Shown in pieces: positions 1 through 13,019 of a stretch of DNA of 64,000 nucleotides. The translations under genes and the position numbers were made by a program. A model generated the notes under the pieces. That model had not been told where the DNA came from. It ran no database searches and saw nothing but the letters and a program-made list of their open reading frames with translations. Position 1 is the first letter of the stretch, and every line of letters begins with the position of its first letter. Source of the stretch: Branchiostoma lanceolatum (taxonomy: Eukaryota; Chordata; Leptocardii; Amphioxiformes; Branchiostomatidae); contig NC_089723.1 of the NCBI RefSeq assembly GCF_035083965.1, positions 19,247,489-19,311,488 on the forward strand, written 5' to 3'.

Positions 1-311
1 TTGAAGTATCAAAGAAGAACACAAATTACATTTACATGACTATGTGCCAATTGCCTTGTAAACCGGGAGAATAATTTAGGGAAGTTCTGATGGAGGGTAG
101 AAGAGGGGGGGCGGGGTGTGAGGGGTGTGGAAACAAGGACAATGGTGAACAATAATTTTCATTTCCCGTTTACACACAGCAATTAATCTATGACTTTCCA
201 AACAACACACACAATGTGCACGAGATTCACCACTTTGCGGCAATTGTTGTTCTTATTATCATGATTATGACCTTATCACGCCCCATATTAAAGCGATATC
301 CATGTACCCAC

Positions 312-440
312 CTGTTCTTTGAAAACGAAGGCTATGAACATCTTGTACTCGAACTGATCTGCCAGAGCCTCCCGTTTCCTCCGTAGCTGCGTCCGGAGCC
401 GGTTTAGAGTCGCACTCTTCCTAGCCTGAGGGTCTCCCAT
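312..440 (-). CDS. C6orf62: C6orf62 homologue, first coding exon (gene continues off left edge)
   Basis: This 43-codon exon starts at an ATG (440 down to 438) and ends in CAG followed by a GTGGGT donor on the minus strand (phase 0). The product begins [16 protein letters not shown] and contains LADQFEYK and IAFVFKEQ. From memory this matches the highly conserved N-terminus of vertebrate C6orf62 (MGDP start, RLRxQLRx[13 protein letters not shown]). An in-frame upstream ATG at 473 exists, but MGDP is the family start, so 440 is preferred. The remaining exons would lie beyond position 1. The protein is a small conserved one of unknown biochemical role. The gene is divergently arranged relative to the SLC5 gene to its right, about 2.1 kb away. 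Confidence 0.72.
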
Positions 441-2588
441 TCCGCAGGGGTAAAGGTGGGAAACACACGCCACAAAAAATAACGTAAAATGTTCGGCTAG
501 AAATTAGAACGGAAACTTTGGAATATACTAAAACTGCAGCACAGCACCTCTCCGGGCGAGGGGGGACTTCCCCTATCAAAAAATCATCGCTGCGATCTTA
601 AGAAGTCCTCTTTCTCTGAATGGTATGTCTTGAAGTGACCAAGAAAATGTTCTTTGCCCGAAAATTTGCCATAACTTCCCCCCGACGGCTAAATTTTGGC
701 TGGATATTTCTGTAAAGTCCCAGCAACGTACTGGCTCGCAAGGTGGAAGTACACAACTCTTATTGGTGACGTCACGTAGCTAAACTCTCAACTTTGACCT
801 TCAACCTTTTTCTTACAGTTGAATTTTTTTTCATCAATCTCAGAAATTATTTCTTCAGTCAAAAATATCAATACAAAAGCATTCATTGTTTATCAGCATG
901 GTTTATTCCCGGCTCATCTGTTTATTTGAAGTTTTAATTAACATGAATAAAACATGCATATGTAACCAATTATCTTTCACATTGCATCACATTGAGCAAG
1001 AAGGGTACTATAAGAAGGGCCTGTTTGTATGTTTTAGTGATACTTTGTGGAATATTTAGGATACCCTGGTGCATGTAGGTATGTAAGGTATTTTCCATTT
1101 ATTCCAAATTACTTGGGAAGATAATTGTTTTCATCCTTTCTCCTGAAAGATCGTTGAAACAGTGTAATGTTTCTGACTCCCTGTTGCGTTTGTCCTTTGC
1201 AAATCTAGGTCAGCATACAGCTGGTGTGATATTTCTCAGGGCGTGAGCACACTTACAATACACAAAATAGAATTTGTTTTATTACATTTTTGTCTTCGAC
1301 AAAAACAATTTTAAAGATGATTTACATTATATTCTCCGGTAGTTGATGAGTTCAGTTCATGACCCTTTGCGTTGCGTTTGGATGCGGTGTAGTACAAGCA
1401 ACATGAGCTGACTCGTGAGGTCACATCGCATCGGTTCAATCGTGCCATGAAATCTTGTTTGCAAACAAACGGTGGGTCCAAAAGTCATATCAGAATTCAC
1501 CAGTTGTACATGAATGTTCTGCGTAGTTACTGAAAGAGTCTCTGTCAAGGAATTTGTTCGTCTGGCTTGGGGAATCTGCTTTCCCCAGAGTTGCGTTCAA
1601 GTTCGACCTAGCGGATGTTAGCAGACGACGGAAGCGTGAACAACAACAGTGAGTCACAATCGCACCATGTGGTGTGAGGGCTGTCATGCTGCGTGTTTTA
1701 CATGTGTCTGGTTTACTCGTGTACTTTGAGTGTGAGTGCTTGATGTCACATTGGAGTAAAACTACAAGGTCGTTTAGTATATATTCCTTCTTTATGCTTC
1801 AAAGTGTTGTGTATCCAATTTTGTAATTCCATGTGAAGCCCCGCTGACACTGACTGGTTGATCATACGTTTGTGCCCAGAGCTCGTGAAATGCACAACAG
1901 CTAACAGATTTAAATCTCTCCATATGCATACCCTCTGGAGGCCCCCAGGTTCTTCTCACTAATGGTTCCATCACTAATGGCATTAGCAGTATCCCCAAAG
2001 GAGGTCGATCTCAACTTTATCCATCAAAGTAGCCCCTCAGCCTTTGTTGACACAACAGCATACACATGACATGTACAAAGTTCATTTCTTTTGATATGAG
2101 TTTGAAACTCTTCTAAGACATGTATATTTGTTTTGAATTTAGTATTCTTTCTCAGGCAGAATAGTTATTACTTATGTGCATTGGTTCCAAATTTGGAACT
2201 TTTCTAATGCTGCTTTTCTAACATTCCCCTGTGTCTTCTTATAGTTAATCGTTACTTGCTGAATAAGTTTGGACAATAATTCTCATCATGAGCAGCTAGC
2301 CGCTACCATTCATAATGCCGTCAACACTCCCATGTATTCAGTCAATCGAAGGAAAAAGGGGAAATGTGGAATAATCCTGAAACTTTTAATCATTACTACG
2401 AAATGTGCAATATAGTGAGTAGTGAAAGCTTTTACCTCGTTATTTGTACATTGAATGTAATTCAGTGATCTCACTGCGAAGTTCAATAAATAAATCTTAA
2501 ATCTTGTATATTTTAAAAAGTGTCTGTTGACAATTCTATGTTCTCGTGTTACTTCATCTGCAATTTCATTTTTTGTCATCATCTACAG
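441..2588. other. Intergenic region between divergent C6orf62 and SLC5 genes
   Basis: I see no supported coding sequence here. Short open frames lack splice context and family resemblance. The stretch must contain the promoters of both divergent genes. A TATCTACAG acceptor-like sequence ends at about 2588, so an SLC5 5' UTR exon from about 2589 joined directly to the ATG at 2661 is plausible. Confidence 0.4.
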
Positions 2589-2660
2589 ATTGATTGAGTG
2601 GGTAGATCATTACCCACAGCAAACAGCCTCCTACAGACGTCAGCTGAAAAACATTCCAAC

Positions 2661-5600
2661 ATGGCCGTCACGCCGCAGTTTTCAGTGGCAGACTACGCCG
2701 TCTTCGCTATATCCCTCCTCATCTCAGCTAGCATCGGCTTGTACTACGCACTAACAGGGGGCAAACAGCGTACCACTCAGGTGAGTAGGGAACATGCAGT
2801 GTTGGCTGCAATACTTTAAGTTTCTATTAGGACATATACAAATTTGCAGATGTTATCATTGCCCTTTTTTTACACTTATTTAGAAGAAACCATGATTACC
2901 CACTATGTTGGATGAACATGTAGGAGTCATCTAGCCATGATTCTTTAAGATACTGTATGGAGTTAAATGTATGTACAGTCTGATTTATTCGTTCATTTCA
3001 TTGCTCTTTAGGAGTTCCTGATGGCTGACAGGAAGATGTCAGCTGTTCCCGTGGCGATGTCACTCATGGCCAGCTTCTGTTCAGCCATAGCTCTGCTGGG
3101 ACAGCCTGCGGAGGTCAGTTCAGGTCAAGGGTGCAAGGATTGAACAAGGGCCCGACATAATTCAATTGGCCTTGACACATCACTGTGACAAGCTCTAAAT
3201 GGGTAGCCCTATCGACCTGACATAACTGTGTGGATGAAACCATCCATCTATCCTCCACTCACTTTGAATTCCTGCCTGTCTGCAACATTGGACCAGAGCC
3301 AAATAAGACTTCCAATTCTCCAAGTATCCCATTACACCATTTCTATCTGACAACCAATCTTCACATAACTGCGGATGCACACCATGACAAATACCTCCAT
3401 TGACACAGAAGAAATAAAGCTTAAGTCTAGTTTTTATCATTACAAAATCAAATCAATTGAATCAAGGTCAATTAAATGCCTGTATCAGATACTAGGTGAT
3501 ATTTTTTTTAATGTCTTAGTGTATACTCTTATTATAAAACAGTATTTTCCTCCAAAACAGAATTGAAATATCAATATGAAAATGATTGTTTGAAGGTTTT
3601 TGCAGCATCTCTTGTTATAAGCACTTGTAACATGTTGACCCTTGTTTGCAGGTGTACAGGAATGGCTCAGAATACTGGATGTTGGGGTTTGCGTACTTCC
3701 TGATGCTGCCTCCCGTGGCCCTGCTCTACCTCCCTGTCTTCTACCAGCTCAAGCTGACCAGCTGCTACGAGTACCTGGAGCTACGCTTCTCCAAACCTGT
3801 GCGCCTGGTTGCCACAGTCATGTACAACATACAGATGGTGTTGTACATGGGCATTGTGCTGTACGCACCTGCACTGGCTCTCAATGCTGTAACTGGGGTG
3901 AGTTTTTGTAACCACAAAATGTTTACATAATGCCAAAGATGTTGATTGTATCTGATGTACAATTGAGAAATTACGTATAACACTATAATATAACAAATGG
4001 ATTGTGCAGCTTTTGACTTAACCTTCTCCCTGCTGCCTAACCTAGGAATCAGAGCAAATTTGTTGCCAAATGGTGACCTTTGCAAGCTGAAAGTTAACAA
4101 ATGTTTAGGAATATGTAACTCAGCTTATGGCTACTAATATACTTCAGTACCCTAATCAATCACTCAATCAATCCATCAATCAGTCATTCATTCATTCAAT
4201 GAAAGACAATGCAATTACTTTTGTTACAGTGTAACAATATTCTCTGTAACTTGTTCCTTGTTATATGCAATCTCCCAGGTTGACTTGTGGGGCACAGTGC
4301 TAGCCCTGGGTGTCATCTGTACTTTTTACACCACCGTGGGAGGGATGAAGGCAGTTATCTGGACGGACACATTTCAGACAGTCATCATTCTGGCAGGACA
4401 GTTAGCTGTACTGATCCAGGGCAGTATTGATGTTGGCGGCTTTCACAAGGTAAAATAAGCTGCTCTCTGTCTCTAGCCACAAGTTTATTGATATGTTTAA
4501 CATTATAGCACATTATACACTGATGAAGAATACATTAACTGGAAAGTTTTTGAATGTTACTGGTTGATTTGCCTTAGTTTCAGTCACTGTTGACACATTG
4601 AATCGTAGCCCAATCTTGCAGTGAAGGCAAATATGCCTACAATATTCTTGCATTATCGCTCAGCAGAATTAAAAGGAAAATTAAGTTTTTAGCCATGTTA
4701 GTAGGTGATTAGGTACATCAATGTTATGTATGTTTGTTTTTCAAACCCTTGTAATTCCTAGTGGTACATACTAACATAGGGCAGCAAGTTTCCTTGCTAT
4801 TTCAGTACCAGGGTACTGGTATGTTCTTACAAGGAGGGGTTGCTAGCCCTTCCTCTTTTACCTGCTTGATCATGAGGCCCAACCAGGATGTCCCCAATCC
4901 AGGTTTGAACCAGGGTCTCCCAGTTAGCACCTGATTGGAACCAGGAGCTCAACGGTGAGGCTGCTACCAGTTGAGCTACATGGATTTCCCCAATATTATG
5001 TCAATATGTGGGCGTGTGTACTTGTGGAAACAAGAATCACTTTGTTGACTCTGATCACATGGAAGTTGTCTGTATTCTCCAAGGTGTGGGATATCGCCAC
5101 TAGTGGGAAGAAGGTGGAGTTCTTTGACCTTGACCCCAACCCGCTGACCCGACACACCTTCTGGACCCTCTCAGTAGGCGGGACTGTGATGATGATGGCC
5201 CTGTATGCAGCCAATCAGGCTACAGTAAGTACTCGACACTCAGTGTAATTTGAAAATATTACAGCGGATTATAATTAGGACAGATTTCAGTGTCTACAAT
5301 CCGTAGATTAGCGCAGTAATTCAGACTAATTCTGTCTGCTAAGTGAATAAAGTTTTGAAGTTCAAGAAGTGCGTAAGTGCGTATAAGGCGCAAATTATCA
5401 TTTGATGAAAAAGAAAAGGCTAGATGTTGTGGAATTGTTAGATATGCATGAAGAAAGACAGCTCTTGCTTCTTTCATTAGAAGATGATTTTCATTTTTGT
5501 ATAGCTATGAGGAACTGGTGATACTAGGAAGATGAAGTTTTGTTGGACCTTTATTACAGGTGCAGAGGTATCTAAGTGTAAAGTCTGAGCGAGCGGCCAA

Positions 5601-8470
5601 GGTGACCTTGCTGGTGACAGCACCGACCCTGCTGTTCACCCTGGTGCTCAGCTGTCTGATCGGTCTGGTCATGTACGCACGGTATGCTGACTGTGACCCA
5701 AAGGTTGGTCTTTTCAGTGTCTTAGCGCAGAGAGATGATTCTCACTTTCCCTTGCTGAGTTTGACTTATATCTGCTTTCCTTCTTCTTGTTGGAACATTA
5801 ACTACATGTACATACCTGGGGACTTCAGATTATGTTCAGTCACTGACAAAAGACAGCAAATACCGTCTGATATGTGTGACCATTTACGACGTATCCAGTT
5901 ACTTGTGTAACTTTTGTATCAAGGGATGTCTAACCTTAATCAACGTATTATATACATGAGTTTTACTGTAACATGTGGCTGTTATGTCTTATACCCAGAT
6001 ATTACAAGCCTCTAATATAAATAGTAAATTCTTGACCATTTTTCACCTTAAGTCACAGATCTACTTAAATCAATAACCTGTAATGCATGAAAGGAATCTC
6101 TGTTGTTTCAGTCACATTGCGGTGACAATTGTGATGAAGAAATTATTCATAAGAGTTATTCAAAATTTCCTAATTATAGTCTAATGCCAGGTACCTAGCC
6201 TATAACATGTTTGGATCATATACTCTAGAAGACATGATTACCACTAACCTCACCATACATTTTTCTGCTTGTCACTCTCAGGCCATGGGTAAGATCAACA
6301 GTTATGACCAGCTGCTGCCGCTGTTTGTGATGGAGATCATGAGGTTCTTGCCTGGCATGCCCGGCTTATTTGTGGCCTGCATCTTCAGGTATTACCTTTC
6401 ATTAATTAGATGAAGCTAAGCAGTGTATTCAGATGACTTGCTGTATGTACTGTTCATACAGATGCAGAAGGCTATGGGACTTTTATTTTGTTTCATTTAT
6501 GTCCATGTCAATAAGTTTGCACAACATAAGATTTTTATTTAAGCCTCTAAAGTATCATGGAAGAGTTAGAGGTAAAAAAATGACTGACATCTTGCGTTCT
6601 TATAGATTATCTTAGAATACTGTTGGTTACAGAGTTACGTAGCAGGGAGAAGGTTATACTAATCACAGTTCAATGTCATTAGAAGTCATGGTGCTGGTTA
6701 AGATGTGTTTTTTTTCTTGTCTTGCCAGTGGTGCCCTCAGCACCATCTCGTCTTCTCTCAACTCCTTGGCTGCTGTTACTCTGGAAGATGTCATCAGACC
6801 ATTCACCAAGAATATGTCTGAGACTAAGGTAGGAAAGTCATTTCATTGTAACTTTTAGTACTTGCTTAATAACGTTCTCTATTTTCCAAGCCATATTTTA
6901 GTACAGTTGGTATGGTGCCTTTAAAATCTCTCTATGTACAAGTGCAATATAGCAGTGCCATAACACACACACAAAGTGTAAAAAGCAAATGATTATTTTT
7001 CTTACATATCATCATGTGCCTTCAGTCAAAAAGGATTGATAAAGTAGTAGTTGATAGACCAAATACAATTGTGTGACAATGGACTGTGATTATAGTAAAC
7101 CTCTGGTGAAAATTGCCTGACATTACATGTACTTGTCCTTGTGCCCAGATTACATGGATCAGTAAAGGGCTAGCTATGGCCTATGGAGTGATCTGTATTG
7201 CCATGGCATGGGTGGCCTCTCAGATGGGAGGAGTCCTGCAGGTTAGGACCAGAGTTGGATTCATCATGTTTACTCATACCTCAACTTTTCCAGCCTTGTC
7301 TAGTTTGTTGTAAAGTTTGTCAGTCTCATAAAAAGATGTGGCATGCAGTTGTTTGTGTTTCTGCTAGATGGCTCTGCTTCAGTATTGTCAAACTCTCATT
7401 CACAAGATATCAATCTAAGCTTCCAAGTATGCAAAATGGTATTCTTAGTATATGTACTTACTTTTTACCAAATGTTGATGTAGCCTAGATACCAGACCCA
7501 TAGCACACGAGCCAATGCCAATCTCTTCAGCTGTACAAAATGGTATTCTTACGTACTAGCTATAGGTTTTCAGCAAATGTTGATGTAGCCTAATGCAGAC
7601 CCTTAGCTTTAGAGGCAACGTCAACCCCTCGTTTGGGAAGCAACACATGTCTCAGAGTTGGCACCCTACCTCAAGTAGAGGGTGGGTACCAAGTCTGGGA
7701 TGGGGGAATGTTGCTTCCCTGGCTGATGGGATCCGTATCATCTCTTGCTGGGTCTGACATCCAGGCTAATTTTGATGCATCATTTTCTGTATAATGCATC
7801 ACTACAACATTTCTCTCTTCTTCAGGCTGCTCTGAGTGTGTTCGGTCTGGTGGGTGGCCCTCTGCTGGGACTCTTCTCCCTGGGAATGTTCTGCCCCTGT
7901 GCCAATGCCATTGGTGCATTTGTCGGCCTTCTCAGCGGCCTCGCTGTATCGCTCTGGATCGGCATCGGTGCGTTCATCATCCGCTACACCGCGCCTGCGC
8001 CCCCCGCACCAGAAGTGCCCACATCTTGCTACGGCTTTGCATCAAACTCTACAGTTGTTTGGAGCCTGGCTAATCAAACCATGCAGTCTACCGTATCCAG
8101 CCTGGGGATCGGAACAAGTGCTACACCAGGAAACGTGACGGCAGGCACAGAAACCCTCTCTGTGAGCAGCATCTACAGCCTGTCCTACCTGTGGTACAGT
8201 CTGGTGGGGGCCGCTGTGGTCATCATCATCGGTCTCCTGGTCAGCGTCCTGACGGGATGTTCGCGGGGAAAGAGGCTGGACCCCAGGACAATCTCGCCCG
8301 TCTGCCGGTGGATGTGCCGGTGTCTGCCCGAGCAGGTTGCCATGGAAACAGAGCGCAGGGCAGAGGAGCGTCTACAGTTGCACGATGATGACAACAACCA
8401 GGAACTTCCAGTTGATGTCCCCAAAGAGGTGTCAGAGTCATCTTTTGCAGAAGTGGAAACTTCACTGTAG
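2661..8470 (+). CDS. SLC5-family sodium-coupled monocarboxylate-type transporter (SLC5A8/SLC5A12-like)
   Basis: Ten exons join in frame: 2661-2780, 3012-3113, 3652-3897, 4279-4449, 5084-5224, 5560-5703, 6282-6388, 6729-6828, 7149-7241 and 7826-8470, giving about 622 aa, usual for SLC5. Motifs typical of the SMCT branch are REFLxxxR-like [31 protein letters not shown], LKAVxWTD-like [41 protein letters not shown] (the TM8 Ser-rich sodium-site region) and TWISKGL. About 13 membrane helices are expected at the plasma membrane, co-transporting Na+ with a monocarboxylate or related anion; the substrate cannot be assigned within SLC5A5/6/8/12. The last extracellular loop has three N-glycosylation sequons (NST, NQT, NVT). 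The C-terminus ends ETSL, a class I PDZ ligand. A possible AATAAA lies at 10026-10031. Confidence 0.93.
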
Positions 8471-11400
8471 TTTGTAGTTTACATTGTGTATATTTTTTTC
8501 GTACAGTGTACATGTAAATGTGCCTTCTATCATTCTGCAGTGGTAATGTGACACATTTTAATCTTTATGATATATTGATATGAGAATATAAGATTATAAG
8601 CTGCAATATAAGGAAATTTGAGGTACAGGGTATACACCATTGATGTTGCACACAAGAATTTTGTGATTTTTATGATAATTACTTGGCACTAAATAGACAA
8701 TGAAATGATGCACTTAGACATGCTACATTTATGTTGTACATTTATGGTGGGTTAGCTAGTACATATATGTTTATTAGTAGTAACAAGATAGTTGTATAAA
8801 GATTTGTGCTATAGTTTTATAAATGATGTTATCCTAAACTCCTGAACTGAGAAAGACTCAAATGTGTGGCAACTAATTGGAAACTCAGGTACTTTTTAAA
8901 GCATACCATGATGTTATATTTTCTCGAACCAAATGTGTAGTGACCAAATTATGATTAAGGATGCACACTGCTTTTTATAGCCTTACAGACTTGTTTCTAT
9001 CGATGACATCATTTGGACAGCCCAAACTGATGAGAGTGCACAAGAAAAGATGCCTCAATTTTCAATCCACATGATCAGCCTAAACCTTGACCAACCCACA
9101 CTATGACCAACCCAAACCTTGACATTAGCTCAAGCTAGCCTGACCTAACATCATTGGCACACCGGAGAATGATCCAACCTTGGCATTGTCGCAGATCTTT
9201 GCCTGTAGTTGCAAGGGGCCATAAAAAATCTATTCTTTTTATTTTGATTCCAGGCAAAAATTATTGGGCATGTGAATATGTCATCCATGTAACCAAGTTA
9301 GTGTGGCCTAATGCTATGACAATGGCTCCTTCCTAAGGTGTCCGATATCCACTGTGAGTTGTATTAGGGCTGTACAGTATTGAATGCAGTATTTGATACT
9401 AGGGCTTAATTAGTTGAGGTGCCAACGTGTAGTGTACTTGAATACAATGAGATTTGCTGGCTCCTGGTTGTAAACTTAATGGTGAACTATACTGTAAAAA
9501 AGACCTTGAATATTGACATATATTTTGTGGTGTCTAACGACTTACAATATTTGACTGGCAGGAAGATGTGTCATTCAGAACAATGCAGTAAGATGTTGAA
9601 ATATGTGCACAGATATGTATGCACTCTCTAATGTGACCAAATGTGTTGTGATTATGATGGACTACATCTTTCAATCTTTATATTACCCATGATCCGAGAA
9701 ATGTGATCATAAGAGAAAAATTATGATAACTATTTATTTATGAGAACTCAAAACATCTTACATTTCATCTTTCATTGAAATACAAGAAATTAGTTTCTTT
9801 TCCCTGCATTGCAGAACTCGTACTTCTCAGTTTTAGTAACAAAGCTTGTTACTTACAAATTATAGTCTATGGAGGCATATATGCTTTTTCCATTTCAAGC
9901 ATACTGAAATTACATGTACATATTGTAGATTCAATAGATATATATTATGGCTTGTTTGTAGATTTCATTGATCTTTATTCCTGACAAAATCTCTTTTTTT
10001 TTCCACATATGCATGTATTATCAAGAATAAACCAATGATAGTACAGTACTGTCAGTACTAAATATGTGGAAATAAGATGTGTTTTGACAGTCATTGATGA
10101 TCTGTTGTCTTTTCTGTCCAGTTTGTCAAGTGTTGACCCCACCAGAATGACAGTTACGTGTCCGTGCATTGTTTGATCAAGGAGGTTAAAACACAACTGA
10201 TGGCGTCCAATGAAACTTTTAATATTGTGGTCACGTGATGTTTTGACAGATGCCGTTGTGTGCACGTAATGCACTGCGGCACTTTTGAACCCTTGCAAAC
10301 GACACACCCTTAATTAGGATATGTTTGTCCCTTCTCAAACTGAGGAGCGTCAAGGCCAAAACCATTTTTTACAAACGTGTATTCATTCTTGCGCTTAATA
10401 TTGTGACTACCAATATGAACGTATAAACTTGACATTCCTAGCCATTGGACATTAAGAGAACCCCATCTTATGCGGCAGGGCTTCAACGCTTAAATCCCTG
10501 TCATCACACACACACATTGAATGTACTTAGGGAATCGTTAAATGCTTCGGTGGAAACTACCCTCTCATTAAGAAGTCAACCAGATAGACATGACTCATAG
10601 CAAGGACATTATATAGGAAGTCCTTGCTCATAGCGACAGCCGCTCACACAAACATGGGGGCGGGGTTGTCTGCTGACCAGTAAAGATTCACACTTTGAAG
10701 GGGGCTTAACAAAATCTTAAGGGTGTGCCCTTCGAGAAAAGGAAAGAAAGATAAGTTCTAATTTCAATGTTTAAGTAAAGACCACCCATTGCCCATCCTT
10801 GAGTGTTCAAAATGCATTTAAATGCACCTACCCATTTACTTCAACCAAGGAGCTTCAACAGATAAACAGGGCGTTTCTTAAATGAATATTTAAAGCCCAC
10901 TGGGTCTGGTAGACACCATTCCAGGATAGGTGGGCAGTCTAGAACCCGGTCTCCCTCGCTTCTTGTGGGACATGAGAGAATGAATAATTTAAGCCACGCT
11001 TTAAGGACATAGCGTGTAGGTGGATGAGTATGAGTAATTGCGTGATGACACTTACTGCAATAGTAAATTATCTACCTGATGTTGCCCGCATATTAATATG
11101 TAGCAGTTTATGGACTGATTTTTAGGGGGAAAAAACAAGGACATAGAATATATTCTACGTGCTGGAAAAAAAATAATAATTTCGTCCGGCTGGTTTAAGC
11201 CCAATACGGATTAACACGACCCTTTGTTTGGGAAATTTTAATTACGATCTTCACTCTGCTTCCGTTTCCCATTGATTCGTTAACGAGAATCTAGAATTCA
11301 AACCCAGCCCTACCTCCCGCCCACTTCTGCAAACCGACGTTCATCAATATTCATGATCATACTGTATGACGTGCGAAGCGCTTGACCCAAGACCGAACGT

Positions 11401-12010
11401 GAGGTCATCAGCTATTATTGTATTATGATCAGTTTATGAACACTGTCGTGTCTCTCGCTGAAACTTTTGTATAATCTCCATCCAATTCAACTCGTAATAT
11501 CAGGAGATCTGTACCAAGATATTTGTATATTATCTTAAAAGTTCCATGCAGAATATGGAAATTATAAGAACGATATTTTCAGAACACAGAACATCAATTA
11601 TTTGCTGTAGAGTGGTTAACTAAAACGCACATATACGTGCATTTTTGTGATCCGCAAACCAAGCAAGCTTATCGAATGCGGAGTTTTATCCGTACGTCTA
11701 TCATCAGTGGTCAGCTTACAAAAAGGTTGATTCATGATTTTCTACTTGGTTGAAGAAGACAAATTTGGACGACGAACAATAGATGTCTGCTACCCTCAGG
11801 CTAGGGAACATGAAGAACATGGCCCAATGGGCGATCGTCACCGATAGATTTTGGCCTTTAGGTAATTACATGCAACGGATATTCGAAAACATATACAACG
11901 TTGCTTGTTCTCCCTTCATAACAAAGCGGTGGGCATCAGTGAACAAGTAGGGTATAACAACATTTCGTAAAATTCTTCAGACTTTATGCGTTGGTGCAGA
12001 CCAGTCATCG
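8471..12010. other. SLC5 3' UTR and intergenic DNA
   Basis: After the SLC5 stop the sequence is AT-rich with no coding signal. A candidate polyadenylation signal AATAAA sits at 10026-10031, implying a 3' UTR of about 1.55 kb. A small direct repeat of GACCAACCCA-type units lies at 9088-9120. An imperfect hairpin GCAAGGACATTATATAGG...GTCCTTGC lies near 10600-10630. Nothing else was recognised. Confidence 0.4.
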
Positions 12011-12175
12011 GTGGGTGTGGTGGACGCTTTTAAAGTTAAGGTCACCACTAGCGATTGCACACCTGGTAGAGTGAAGACACTGCGACGGTTTACAGCCTGT
12101 GAAACTAGTCGCGTCTGTACCAACGAGCCGACCGGTGGAAACTTGGAGCCTTCTTGTCGGAGACACCCGCATGAG
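12011..12175 (+). other. Possible 5' UTR exon of IgCARD-A
   Basis: A good donor, GAG followed by GTAAGA, occurs at 12175/12176. The signal-peptide exon begins after a CTACACTAG acceptor at 13010, so a leader exon ending at 12175 is plausible. If they are joined, an upstream ATG at 12171 would make a five-codon upstream reading frame whose TGA overlaps the main ATG (ATGA). The exon start is unknown and no transcript evidence is available. Confidence 0.3.
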
Positions 12176-13019
12176 GTAAGACACAGTCCTTAAGGATCAT
12201 CATGATCTCTAGCTTTATATTGTTCCTTGTTCTGGGAACGGTGAAGCTACGATGTCGGACAAATAGACTTGTCGTAGAGTGGCATACACTACAGCCATGT
12301 TCGGTGCACCGTAAAACAAGATAAGACGAACAGGTCAAACCTTCCACCTGGAGAATACCGTAGTCCTGTCTTTGTCTGATCATGAGAGTCAAAGAAAGTG
12401 CATGATGACAGTAGCAAACAGGACATCAAAGTATGGCTGTATTATGGTCAAGCCTGTGATCGTGACCAAGGTGGCATTGTGTCTGCAAAGAAATACAAGG
12501 TCAAGGTAGATCACTATCAAATATCGAACGTAAACAAATGGATGTAGAATGGCTTCTTTTGTGAACGTTTCGATACATAAATAAGTCGGACTGTTCTTTG
12601 GTGGTCTGCTTTGACACGGGTCTCTTGAGACTTGTAGATCAATTTCAAGTCGTTGACAACAGGCTTGTGATGTGAACGTTTTCAGATGGGAGGGGGGTCG
12701 GGTACGTGACGGCATGTTCAAGAAGTAATTAGCTTTTACAACACGGGGTATTCCAATATTGGCCCTTTGCTATCTTCCTTTTGACAGGTTACCATGCTTC
12801 TATAGGATAATAAGCAGCACCAGTATCATTTAAATGGAATCAAAGAGGTACATGTACATATATTAATACAACTAGGAACTGGAGGTTGATAATATTTATG
12901 ATGACATGAAACTGGGAGTGACAATACTGAGACAGGACGTTACCTGAAGTCACCTCGTTACTTTTTTTAATGTAGGAATCGTCTTTTATACTTTGTTTTT
13001 TCTACACTAGATTGTCCCG

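Noticed and set aside
8185-8513. Open frames antisense to or overlapping the last SLC5 exon
   Set aside because: GC-rich coding exon shadows; the sense frame matches the SLC5 family to the stop.
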